Positions 1-5,879 of a DNA stretch of 7,058 bases are shown here, piece by piece (within the stretch, counting starts at the first letter, position 1; every line of letters starts with the position of its first letter). This stretch comes from Chitinophagaceae bacterium (GTDB lineage Bacteria; Bacteroidota; Bacteroidia; Chitinophagales; Chitinophagaceae), in contig JAOQAL010000393.1 of NCBI GenBank assembly GCA_025963615.1, positions 1 through 7,058 on the forward strand, written 5' to 3'. The notes under the pieces were generated by a model. The model had not been told where the DNA came from and did no database searches. It saw nothing but the letters and a program-made list of their open reading frames with translations. A program made the translations under genes and the position numbers.

Positions 1-1405
1 CTGGAACACATCTTTCGGATATACCTACAAGAATCAACCGGATCAGCGCATACTAAGTTTCCGGTCACCGCAGGGAATAGATGGAAATTATTATCTTAAA
101 CTAAACAACCAGAACTCTCCGGAAATAAGTAATGCAGGACGTGTATATTCCTTCCTGGGTGAGTATATATATGGGGTATCTGCCAATGCAACAAAACAGT
201 TCAACTGGTTTGGCCAGACTCAAAAGCTGAAATTCGGTACCATGAATTATTACCGGGACAGGAGTGTGGAAGTAGATGCTTTGGGCTATGCTTCGTTCAA
301 TTCATCCGGTTCGCAAATTCCCGAAACCAAGCAGACTACTTATAATACCATTTTCAGCCCGGCTAATATTGACCAATATAACCTAACCGTTGCCAATATA
401 GAAACAGCGTCTACTGATTATACTGCGAATGCACTTTTAAATGCCGGCTATTTAATGCTGGATAATAAGTTTTCCGATAAAATAAAGCTAACCTGGGGGG
501 CGAGGGTAGAAAAATACAAACAGGAATTATCGGCAAAAGGAAAAGGTACAAAGACCTATGACAATGTGGATATCCTTCCTTCACTATTATTTACCTATGC
601 GTTAAGTAATAAGACAAACCTCAGGTTAGCTGGCTCACAGGCAGTCAACAGACCTGAGTTTCGTGAATTGGCAGATTACAGGGTGTATGATTACGACAAT
701 AATTATATCATAATTGGCAACACCAATCTGCAAAGAAGCAAGAATACGAATGCCGATTTACGTTACGAATGGTTTCCTGCTGCGGGTGAAATAATTTCAG
801 CCAGTTTGTTTTATAAATATTTCGATAAACCAATAGAACAAACCAACAAAGGGAATGATATTCTGTCGTACGAAAATGCAGACCAGGCCACTGTGTATGG
901 TGCGGAAATAGAATTACGCAAAAAACTTGATTTTATCGGCGGCGGATTTTTCAATCAGCTGACCTTCTACACGAATGCATCTTATATTAAAGGATCGGTA
1001 CAGTTTAACGGGGTCACAGTGAATAGTCCCTTACAGGGTCAATCTCCGTACCTTATCAATGGAGGTTTGAATTATGTTTCCCGGGATGACGGTTTTTCCG
1101 TAAACCTATTGTACAATAAAATAGGTCCGCGTTTACGTTTCCGTGCACAAATAGGCGGCGCATTAAACATATTTGAAAAACCCCGGGATGTAGTTGATTT
1201 TCAGGTTAGCAAAAAAATACTAAAGAAGAAACTTGAAGTAAAACTGACATTGAGTGATTTACTGGCGCAGCCGTACCAATGGTATTATAAGTACGACGCG
1301 AATGCTTCCAATATCAACTATAAAGCTTCAGAAGATAAAATAATCACTTCAAACAAATTTGGAACCACTGCTGCGATTTCATTACGTTATAGTTTTGGTA
1401 AGTAA
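1..1405 (+). CDS. TonB-dependent outer-membrane receptor, C-terminal beta-barrel part (5' truncated)
   Basis: The frame is open from base 2 to the TAA at 1403-1405, giving 467 residues with no start, so the gene begins upstream of the window. The ATG at 242 is internal, because the 80 codons before it are uninterrupted and read as barrel sequence. What is visible is alternating aromatic and polar beta-strand sequence, the NRPEFREL motif around 649-672 that is typical of TonB-dependent receptor barrels, and a final strand ending ISLRYSFGK, the usual kind of C-terminus for an outer-membrane barrel. The plug domain, TonB box and any carboxypeptidase-regulatory-like N-terminal domain must lie outside the window. 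Receptors of this class import a bound nutrient into the periplasm using TonB energy; the substrate is not evident here. It is followed by a lipoprotein gene 75 bp downstream, a pairing I recall for Bacteroidota, which suggests joint function. It is less likely to be a SusC-type receptor, because no SusD-like gene follows. Confidence 0.92.
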   Translation, partial: WNTSFGYTYKNQPDQRILSFRSPQGIDGNYYLKLNNQNSPEISNAGRVYSFLGEYIYGVSANATKQFNWFGQTQKLKFGTMNYYRDRSVEVDALGYASFNSSGSQIPETKQTTYNTIFSPANIDQYNLTVANIETASTDYTANALLNAGYLMLDNKFSDKIKLTWGARVEKYKQELSAKGKGTKTYDNVDILPSLLFTYALSNKTNLRLAGSQAVNRPEFRELADYRVYDYDNNYIIIGNTNLQRSKNTNADLRYEWFPAAGEIISASLFYKYFDKPIEQTNKGNDILSYENADQATVYGAEIELRKKLDFIGGGFFNQLTFYTNASYIKGSVQFNGVTVNSPLQGQSPYLINGGLNYVSRDDGFSVNLLYNKIGPRLRFRAQIGGALNIFEKPRDVVDFQVSKKILKKKLEVKLTLSDLLAQPYQWYYKYDANASNINYKASEDKIITSNKFGTTAAISLRYSFGK

Positions 1406-1456
1406 CAATTTGGTAAGACCCGCGTAACAATTCCGTAAGATTGCGGTAATAGTTTC
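1402..1456. promoter_or_regulatory. Five direct repeats at exact 11-bp spacing, Pho-box-like operator candidate
   Basis: GTAA occurs at 1402, 1413, 1424, 1435 and 1446, exactly 11 bp apart. The hexamers are GTAACA, GTAAGA, GTAACA, GTAAGA and GTAATA, and a weaker GTCT falls in phase at 1457. Units 1 and 3 each begin a 16-bp direct repeat (1402-1417 and 1424-1439) with 14 of 16 bases identical and a 22-bp offset. Read on the minus strand the units are TGTTAC, TCTTAC or TATTAC. The 11-bp direct-repeat geometry is that of PhoB/PhoP and other OmpR-family binding sites (E. coli CTGTCAT, B. subtilis TTAACA units). The array begins over the stop codon of the receptor gene and ends 24 bp before the lipoprotein start. 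That leaves little room for a -10 element and leader, so the promoter could be nearly leaderless or the factor could act otherwise. The repeat pattern is seen directly; the regulator is inferred. Confidence 0.55.
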
Positions 1457-1480
1457 GTCTTTTAAACAACAAAAACATTT

Positions 1481-2875
1481 ATGAAAAAAGTTTTGATGGG
1501 CTTCCTGCTGGGATCCATTGTGATAGGAACAGCCTGTAAAAAAAGCGATAACACAACTGACCCGGGCACCGGCGGTGGTGGCGATACGACGGTTAATACC
1601 AAACCGGATATCCGTGGTGTTATCAGTGCTGACCAGCACTGGACAAAAGACAAAGTGTATCGTTTACGCGGATATGTGTATGTGAAAACAGGTGTCACAC
1701 TAACCATTGATGCAGGTACGAAAATCGTTTCTAATAAAGATTCAGCTGGCGTTTTAGTAATTTACCGGGGAGCCCAGATACAGGCAGCAGGCACTGCAGC
1801 AGAGCCGATTGTTTTTACTTCAGCAGAAACTACGCCACAGCCAGGCGATTTGGGTGGGGTGATACTGGTAGGACAAGCCAAAGGAAACGGGAATCACTCA
1901 GTAATTGAAGGTGGTGTTGATGCCGATTACAGCGCTTTTGGCGGAACAGACGACGCAGACAACTCAGGGGTTTTTAAATATGTGCGCATTGAATATGCAG
2001 GTAAAGCGGTTAATCCGGGTGATGAAGTAAATGGATTATCACTTTATGCAGTCGGTTCGGGAACAACGATAGATTATGTAGAAGTAGTAAGAGGATTGGA
2101 TGATGCATTTGAATTTTTTGGAGGTACTGTCAACTGTAAACATCTTATCGCCTACAATAGTGCGGATGATGATTATGATATGGATGATGGTTATCGCGGA
2201 AAAATTCAGTTTGCTATTTCTGTTAAGGATCCAGCCTTTACAGATGCCAAAGGAACGACTGGTGACGTTTCTAATAACTTTGAAGTAGACAACGTAAATC
2301 CTGCTAATGGATTTTTGTTATCAAGAACTCCGGTAACTTCTCCTGTATTGTCAAACTTTACAGCAATAGGTCCCAATAATGCGGCAGGTACTTCCGCTGA
2401 CTATGGATGGGGAATGCGTTGGAGAAGAGGGGCTCAATTTGTCCTGGCAAATTCTGTTGTATTAGGCGGCCAGAAAGGCGGATTGCGTTTGCAGGAAGAT
2501 TCTACGATTGCCTATTATGTGAGAGGAACCAGTGCTTTTTACAACAGCTTTGTAAATGCTGTTACGAATAATATCGATGTGGTAACAGGTCTTACATTAT
2601 CCGGCGGGGCCGTGTACGATCTGAATTCAATTACTACCCTAACTACCGGCGCTGACAAATCGGTCATCCTGGCAGCGGCAGCCGATGCTAAACTCACTGA
2701 TCCTTTCAATAATGCCACACCCAATCTCAAACCGGCTTCTGATTCACCTTTACTAACCGGTGCATTATTTGATTTTGGCACATTAAGCGATGCATTTTTT
2801 GAAAAAGTTTCTTACCGGGGTGCATTGGATGGAACTACAGACTGGACAGCACAATGGGCTGTTTGGAGTAAATAG
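1481..2875 (+). CDS. Secreted lipoprotein with right-handed beta-helix character, function unknown
   Basis: The product has 464 residues and starts at an ATG after an A-rich leader with no clear Shine-Dalgarno, as is usual in Bacteroidota. Residues 1-18 form a lipoprotein signal peptide ending GTA-C19. The lipobox is imperfect because Gly stands at -3. A flexible low-complexity linker (about 22-40, Gly/Thr-rich) leads to repeated beta-strand and turn segments. These include TIDAGTKIVS, VLVIYRGAQIQAAGTAAEPIVF (about 91-112), GDLGGVILVG, an FGGTDDADNSG loop, FKYVRIEY, DYVEVV and DAFEFFGGTVNCKHLIAYNS. A very acidic stretch, DDDYDMDDGYRG (about 229-240), may bind a cation. The pattern matches a Bacteroidota family that I recall being annotated only as hypothetical, multidrug transporter or T9SS-associated protein; no transmembrane transporter segments are present, so the transporter label would be wrong. 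The charged CKKSDN after the lipid-bearing Cys could mark surface export. The receptor gene upstream suggests it is an accessory of that uptake system. No catalytic residues are evident. Confidence 0.9.
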   Translation: MKKVLMGFLLGSIVIGTACKKSDNTTDPGTGGGGDTTVNTKPDIRGVISADQHWTKDKVYRLRGYVYVKTGVTLTIDAGTKIVSNKDSAGVLVIYRGAQIQAAGTAAEPIVFTSAETTPQPGDLGGVILVGQAKGNGNHSVIEGGVDADYSAFGGTDDADNSGVFKYVRIEYAGKAVNPGDEVNGLSLYAVGSGTTIDYVEVVRGLDDAFEFFGGTVNCKHLIAYNSADDDYDMDDGYRGKIQFAISVKDPAFTDAKGTTGDVSNNFEVDNVNPANGFLLSRTPVTSPVLSNFTAIGPNNAAGTSADYGWGMRWRRGAQFVLANSVVLGGQKGGLRLQEDSTIAYYVRGTSAFYNSFVNAVTNNIDVVTGLTLSGGAVYDLNSITTLTTGADKSVILAAAADAKLTDPFNNATPNLKPASDSPLLTGALFDFGTLSDAFFEKVSYRGALDGTTDWTAQWAVWSK

Positions 2876-2925
2876 AAAACAGATTTTGATCCTCCTGATA
2901 GAATGAGTCTGTCTCAAAAGGAATG

Positions 2926-2996
2926 TTTCACGCAAAGGGCGCCAAGAAGCAAAGAACGCCAAGAGATGAACGGTTAAGAAGCAATCTTTACTTTCT
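2926..2996 (+). repeat. 71-bp repeat unit, copy 1
   Basis: The unit begins TTTCACGCAAAGGGCGCCAA and ends TTACTTTCT. Its first half is built of shorter CGCAAAG, CGCCAAG and AGCAAAG words every 8-9 bp, a pattern common in intergenic repeats of Bacteroidota. It is followed by a 49-bp tail ending in the inverted-repeat-like sequence at 3033-3045. Confidence 0.85.
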
Positions 2997-3057
2997 CAAC
3001 ACATCTGCGGAAATTATTTTGAAATTATACTATTGAGACAGCCTCTTTTTAGGGATA

Positions 3058-3128
3058 TTTCACGCAAAGGGCGCCAAGAAGCAAAGAGCGCCAAGAGATG
3101 AACGGTTAAGAATCAATCTTTACTTTCT
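3058..3128 (+). repeat. 71-bp repeat unit, copy 2
   Basis: It has the same length as copy 1 with only a few substitutions, for example AGAGCGCC for AGAACGCC and AATCAATC for AGCAATC-type sequence. It lacks the tail: only 8 bp separate it from copy 3, so it looks like a later internal duplication. Confidence 0.85.
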
Positions 3129-3136
3129 AATGAATA

Positions 3137-3207
3137 TTTCACGCAAAGGGCGCCAAGAAGCAAAGGACGCAAAGAGATGAAGGGTTAAGAATCAATTTTT
3201 ACTTTCT
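3137..3207 (+). repeat. 71-bp repeat unit, copy 3
   Basis: It has the same length as the other two units and is the most diverged at the centre (GGACGCAAAG where the others have GCCAAG, and AAGGG for AACGG). It is followed by a 48-bp tail that is close to the copy 1 tail and ends TTGAGATAGCCTC at 3243-3255. Confidence 0.85.
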
Positions 3208-3279
3208 CAACATCTTTGTGGAATTATTTTGAAATTATACTATTGAGATAGCCTCATTTTGTTTCAGAAAGGATATATG

Positions 3280-4488
3280 TTATTTCTTTTGTGGATTGTA
3301 TGCATAGACTACTTCGTAGGGCATCTTTTGTAAGTCATAAGATAACTGGCCCAAAAGAAGATCTTCTTTTTGGGGCGTAGGTTCACAAATTGAATAGGGT
3401 ATTCCTTTATAGTAAACAGGTTTGCCAAAAGGTTTGTCAAATTTTACCGCAATAGTTATATGTTTTGGATAGGACAATACAATCATTGGTAAATCATAGA
3501 TCTCTTTTACCAGGTAAAAAAACAATGCGGCCCGGTCTTCACAATCACTATAATCATACATTAAGGTCTGTTCGGGTGATAATCTTTTTTCTTTGCCGAA
3601 ATTTTCCGAATCCGGTTCAAATAAAAACGCATACCGTGTAAAACGCATCAGGTAGTCTACGCCATTTTTAATGTTCATCCCCTTAATGTATTTTTTCAGC
3701 AGGGGAATCAGAGATTTGTAAGTTTCTTTGCTTAAAGGGATATTAAAATAAGATTCGTAATCTACCACCGGGTAGTTGATAAACATGGTTTTTATCTCAG
3801 GATTTAGTTTTATCCTAAACTCATATTCGTTTTGGTCTACATAAAATTGAAGATTCTTCTCCTTGTAATCTGCGGGTTTAAAATCAGGTATCTGCCTGAT
3901 TTTGTAAGAAAACGTGTTTTGCGCTTCCGGGATGGTAATGGCTATCTCTGAAAATTTATTTACCTCAAAATCGATCATACCATAGTCATGATAATTCAGG
4001 CAGACATACTGCCTGCCACCTTTAAAGTGACAGGGTATATTGTAAATGCTGTCATTGCTTTGAACATAAAACAGTAACCTCTCGCCTGAAATACTTAATG
4101 TGGTATTATACCCCGACTTGGCTAGCAGAAACCATTTATAAAGAGTATAGCGATTATAATTTTCCATTTTAGGACTAATGTGCCCTGCCGTTTTGCGGAT
4201 TAACTGGTAAAATAGCCAGTCGTCTAGCTTGTATTTCTCCTTATAAGAGATAAGTGCGTTAATGACAGGTTGGTAATTAGTTTTACTGAGACTTTCGTAG
4301 AACGATTGTATTGAACCGGTGCTGAGGGGAGCGGTAAAATTTATAAAATTTGATTTATCAAACCTGAATTCTACTGACTCGTCGCAAAACTCGAATCGAA
4401 TAACCGATGTATCTGTTTGTGCAGATCCATGCATTATTCCCGTCGCCGTAGTAAAAGCAAGAGATAATATGAGATATTTAATTTTCAC
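3280..4488 (-). CDS. Secreted transglutaminase/cysteine-protease-like protein of unknown substrate
   Basis: I place the start at GTG 4486-4488, giving 402 residues beginning MKIKYLILSLAFTT, a good signal peptide with likely cleavage after HGSAQ. A TTG two codons earlier (4494) is the only upstream alternative before an in-frame TGA, so the gene has no ATG start. The middle is beta-rich with aromatic and polar strands and no recognised domain. The C-terminal third carries YSDCEDRAALFFYLV with Cys at about 316, then YPKHITIAVKF with His at about 343, then SICEPTPQ with an acidic residue at about 369. This order and spacing match the Cys-His-Asp/Glu triad of transglutaminase-like enzymes, which cleave or cross-link peptides. 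Family membership is recognised from this motif and from recalled Bacteroidota homologues; the substrate is unknown. It probably acts in the periplasm or outside the cell. It is transcribed alone, convergent with the lipoprotein gene, and lies 529 bp downstream of the next minus-strand gene. Confidence 0.85.
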   Translation of the reverse strand: MKIKYLILSLAFTTATGIMHGSAQTDTSVIRFEFCDESVEFRFDKSNFINFTAPLSTGSIQSFYESLSKTNYQPVINALISYKEKYKLDDWLFYQLIRKTAGHISPKMENYNRYTLYKWFLLAKSGYNTTLSISGERLLFYVQSNDSIYNIPCHFKGGRQYVCLNYHDYGMIDFEVNKFSEIAITIPEAQNTFSYKIRQIPDFKPADYKEKNLQFYVDQNEYEFRIKLNPEIKTMFINYPVVDYESYFNIPLSKETYKSLIPLLKKYIKGMNIKNGVDYLMRFTRYAFLFEPDSENFGKEKRLSPEQTLMYDYSDCEDRAALFFYLVKEIYDLPMIVLSYPKHITIAVKFDKPFGKPVYYKGIPYSICEPTPQKEDLLLGQLSYDLQKMPYEVVYAYNPQKK

Positions 4489-4494
4489 AGGCAA

Positions 4495-5017
4495 AATTGC
4501 TCATACAAATTACTAAATATTAATTACATCGTATGGGCGAGGTTCAGCTTTCTAATTTCCGGAGCTGTGATCAGCCTCATTTAAACGGGGCCGGGAATTG
4601 AGCAGGCATGATGCAAGGGCCCCTGAAACTTAAACTGGCTAATGCGTCAGGCTGATGTCGCAGCCACTTCACAACTTATCTCCGGGATAAGGGTCGATAG
4701 TAACCAGGTTCATTCATAATATTAACAGGGTCCCTAAGGATCAGCATGTTTTACGGATAGTAATCACATTAAACATGAGTGTGTAGCAGAGCTCAATTGG
4801 TCGCTTCTAATCCCCATAAAATACAAGCGTACATAATCATACATGCTTTAGCAGGTTGCCTGGGAATAGCCCGGGTACGAATTTTATTCAGAAAATTTTA
4901 ATGTACTATTGGATGTACCAAAATAGCAGGCTTCGGCTGAACGATATTGATAAGAAAGTTTCAAAAATATAGAAAAGCTGTTGCTTTTTTTTTGCCATGA
5001 TTTGATAAACAAAAAAA
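4495..5017. other. Long intergenic region without a convincing gene, partly GC-rich and structured
   Basis: No reading frame here looks like a gene. Bases 4561-4680 are about 52% G+C by my count, clearly above the AT-rich intergenic DNA around them. Short inverted repeats include ATCAGCCT/AGGCTGAT (4570-4577 with 4649-4656), GGGGCC/GGCCCC (about 4587 and 4618), GGCTG/CAGCC around 4650-4665, and a CCTGGG-AATAG-CCCGGG hairpin (4859-4875, one G-T pair). Near the right edge AAAAGC-TGTT-GCTTTT runs into a T9 tract (4973-4993), a weak terminator-like element for plus-strand transcription. On the minus strand one frame is open from ATG 4747 to the stop at 4577 except for a TAA at 4676-4678. The block could be a structured RNA, the leader of the gene at 3280-4488, or a remnant of a mobile element. 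I cannot choose between these. Confidence 0.4.
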
Positions 5018-5209
5018 TCATCTGGATTTATTTTCTTTTGTTTGTATCCGCGTTTCTAATAATTTGAAAATCTCTTTTATTCTTGTCCGTATGGCCTGAA
5101 GTTCTTCAACGCTGGAATTTTTATCAAGCCCTTCAATAAATAATTTTGTTTCCAGACTTAATAGCTTTTTAAGTTGGTCTGATGAAAGTTGTTGCAGATA
5201 ACGGTTCAT
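5018..5209 (-). CDS. Small helical hypothetical protein
   Basis: The product has 63 residues from an ATG at 5209 to a TGA at 5018-5020. The sequence is charged and Leu-rich (LQQLSSDQLKKLLSLETKL, then ELQAIRTRIKEIFKLLETRI) with heptad-like spacing, suggesting two amphipathic helices, perhaps a helical hairpin or a coiled-coil dimer. There is no signal peptide or membrane segment, so it should be cytoplasmic. No family is recognised. It lies 86 bp after the secreted-protein gene on the same strand, but a stem-loop separates them, so co-transcription is uncertain. The upstream sequence is AT-rich (TATATTTTCTTTATTAATTC) and could hold its own promoter, though no full Bacteroidota consensus (TTTG with TAnnTTTG) is visible. 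The coherent helical pattern is the main argument that it is real; a chance reading frame remains possible. Confidence 0.6.
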   Translation of the reverse strand: MNRYLQQLSSDQLKKLLSLETKLFIEGLDKNSSVEELQAIRTRIKEIFKLLETRIQTKENKSR

Positions 5210-5256
5210 ATTTTACAGAATTAATAAAGAAAATATATGAATGGATAGCGAATCGG

Positions 5257-5289
5257 TGCAACGGCCTTTTAAGACTAAGCGGCCGTGCA
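5257..5289 (-). other. Stem-loop after the secreted-protein gene
   Basis: TGC-A-ACGGCC at 5257-5266 pairs with GGCCGT-GCA at 5281-5289. This gives a nine-base-pair, GC-rich stem with one bulged A and a 14-base loop. It lies 6 bp past the stop codon of the 5296-5847 gene. No T-run follows on either strand, so it is not a textbook intrinsic terminator. It may protect or process the efflux-operon transcript 3' end, or limit read-through into the small gene at 5018-5209. Confidence 0.5.
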
Positions 5290-5295
5290 GCTATA

Positions 5296-5847
5296 TTATT
5301 TTAACCAATCAATAAATTCATAATGATTCAGTTGTTTATTCCATTTATAAATAGATTCATGCCATTTCATTTGTTTAATTTTACGGACAAATGTGGTATC
5401 CGGGTAATAAACTTCCAGTAACATTTTTTTGCTCAGGAAATGTACAGGGGCGATTAGGTTTTTACTGAAAAAAATAGTAATTCCAGATCCGGAACCTGGG
5501 GTAGAATAAATTGTGTAAATAACTATTTTGCCTGAATAATCAACTTTATACGGCTCGTTTTTATACATCCTGAAATCACATCCTTTTTTACGGTAACCCC
5601 ATATATCATCATCAAAAAATTTGTAAGTGCTGTCTTTTGTTTTTATCCATACTTCATTATAATGCGCCAGGGGGCTTTTAAAAGATGTGCCAGGGCTTTC
5701 AGATTTATTGAAAGGTGACACAAGTTGGCGATGAAGAAAACCGGTATCTGAAAGATAAACCCCATTTTCAGCTGGATGACCGACCGGTTTCTGTGCAGCA
5801 GTGCTGACGCTACAGCATAAAAAAAGAGATATGAAGTGCCTGTTCAT
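5296..5847 (-). CDS. Secreted protein of unknown function in the efflux operon
   Basis: I choose the ATG at 5845-5847, which gives 183 residues with a compact signal peptide (MNRHFISLFLCCSVSTAAQ, cleavage likely after AAQ). A longer version would need a TTG at 5874 and would put nine polar residues before the signal peptide, which is less likely. The mature part is about 164 residues, rich in aromatic residues and beta-strand-like sequence (HYNEVWIKTKDSTYKFF, DDIWGYRKKGCDFRMY, YKVDYSGKIVIYTIYS). There are no further membrane segments. The GYRK-G-DFR-Y pattern reminds me of a Bacteroidota family of short exported proteins found near heavy-metal-type RND efflux genes, but I cannot name it. It starts 32 bp after the adaptor gene, so it is very probably co-transcribed and may act in the periplasm with the pump. 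No metal-binding His/Cys cluster is seen in the mature part, so a metal role is only a guess. Confidence 0.82.
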   Translation of the reverse strand: MNRHFISLFLCCSVSTAAQKPVGHPAENGVYLSDTGFLHRQLVSPFNKSESPGTSFKSPLAHYNEVWIKTKDSTYKFFDDDIWGYRKKGCDFRMYKNEPYKVDYSGKIVIYTIYSTPGSGSGITIFFSKNLIAPVHFLSKKMLLEVYYPDTTFVRKIKQMKWHESIYKWNKQLNHYEFIDWLK

Positions 5848-5879
5848 AGTTTTTGCATTTTGCTTGAATGGCAAGAAGA

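Larger units (their letters stand above)
2905..3255. repeat. Composite repeat region with terminal-inverted-repeat-like ends, possible decayed MITE
   Basis: This fills most of the 404-bp gap between two convergent genes. GAGTCTGTCTCAA at 2905-2917 is the inverse, with 12 of 13 matches, of TTGAGACAGCCTC at 3033-3045; a second right-end-like copy, TTGAGATAGCCTC, lies at 3243-3255. Between them are three 71-bp units (2926-2996, 3058-3128, 3137-3207). The first and third units are each followed by a related tail of 49 or 48 bp (2997-3045, 3208-3255) that ends in the right-end sequence. The order is therefore left end, unit, tail, 12-bp spacer, unit, 8-bp spacer, unit, tail. This suits a small non-autonomous element that was partly duplicated. 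No target-site duplication could be recognised at either possible boundary and there is no transposase. No strong intrinsic terminator was seen for either flanking gene. Confidence 0.7.

Noticed and set aside
242..1405. ATG at 242 as the true start of the receptor gene.
   Set aside because: The same frame is open back to base 2 and encodes continuous barrel-like sequence, and a 387-residue receptor without plug or signal peptide would not be functional.
2539..2781. Minus-strand open frame of 80 codons inside the beta-helix lipoprotein gene, and similar frames elsewhere opposite real genes.
   Set aside because: They lie wholly within well-supported genes and show no coherent domain, signal or conserved motif.
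4500..4530. Bacteroidota-type -7 element (TAnnTTTG) before the transglutaminase-like gene, from TAATTTG on the minus strand.
   Set aside because: It is one base short of the consensus and no TTTG is found at the proper upstream distance.
4659..4694. Plus-strand RSHFTTYLRDKG resembles the RHSFATHLLDKG box of tyrosine recombinases.
   Set aside because: The frame is closed on both sides (TGA just before, TAG one codon after the glycine codon), no catalytic His or Tyr box follows, and twelve residues can match by chance.
4787..4885. Possible tRNA: AGCTCAATTGGT looks like a D-arm and CCCGGGTACGAA like part of a T-arm.
   Set aside because: No acceptor stem, no seven-base anticodon loop on a five-pair stem at the right distance, and no proper T-loop closure could be built.
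4973..4993. AAAAGC-TGTT-GCTTTT hairpin followed by T9 as an intrinsic terminator on the plus strand.
   Set aside because: The stem has only two G-C pairs and no plus-strand gene lies upstream, so it was noted within the intergenic region and not listed as a terminator.
4998..5020. TGATTT/AAATCA inverted repeat at the end of the small minus-strand gene as its terminator.
   Set aside because: The six arm pairs are nearly all A-T, the arms include the stop codon, and an A-run, not a T-run, follows on the transcribed strand.
5296..5874. Longer form of the secreted protein starting at TTG 5874.
   Set aside because: The ATG at 5847 directly begins a normal signal peptide; the TTG form adds a polar extension before it.
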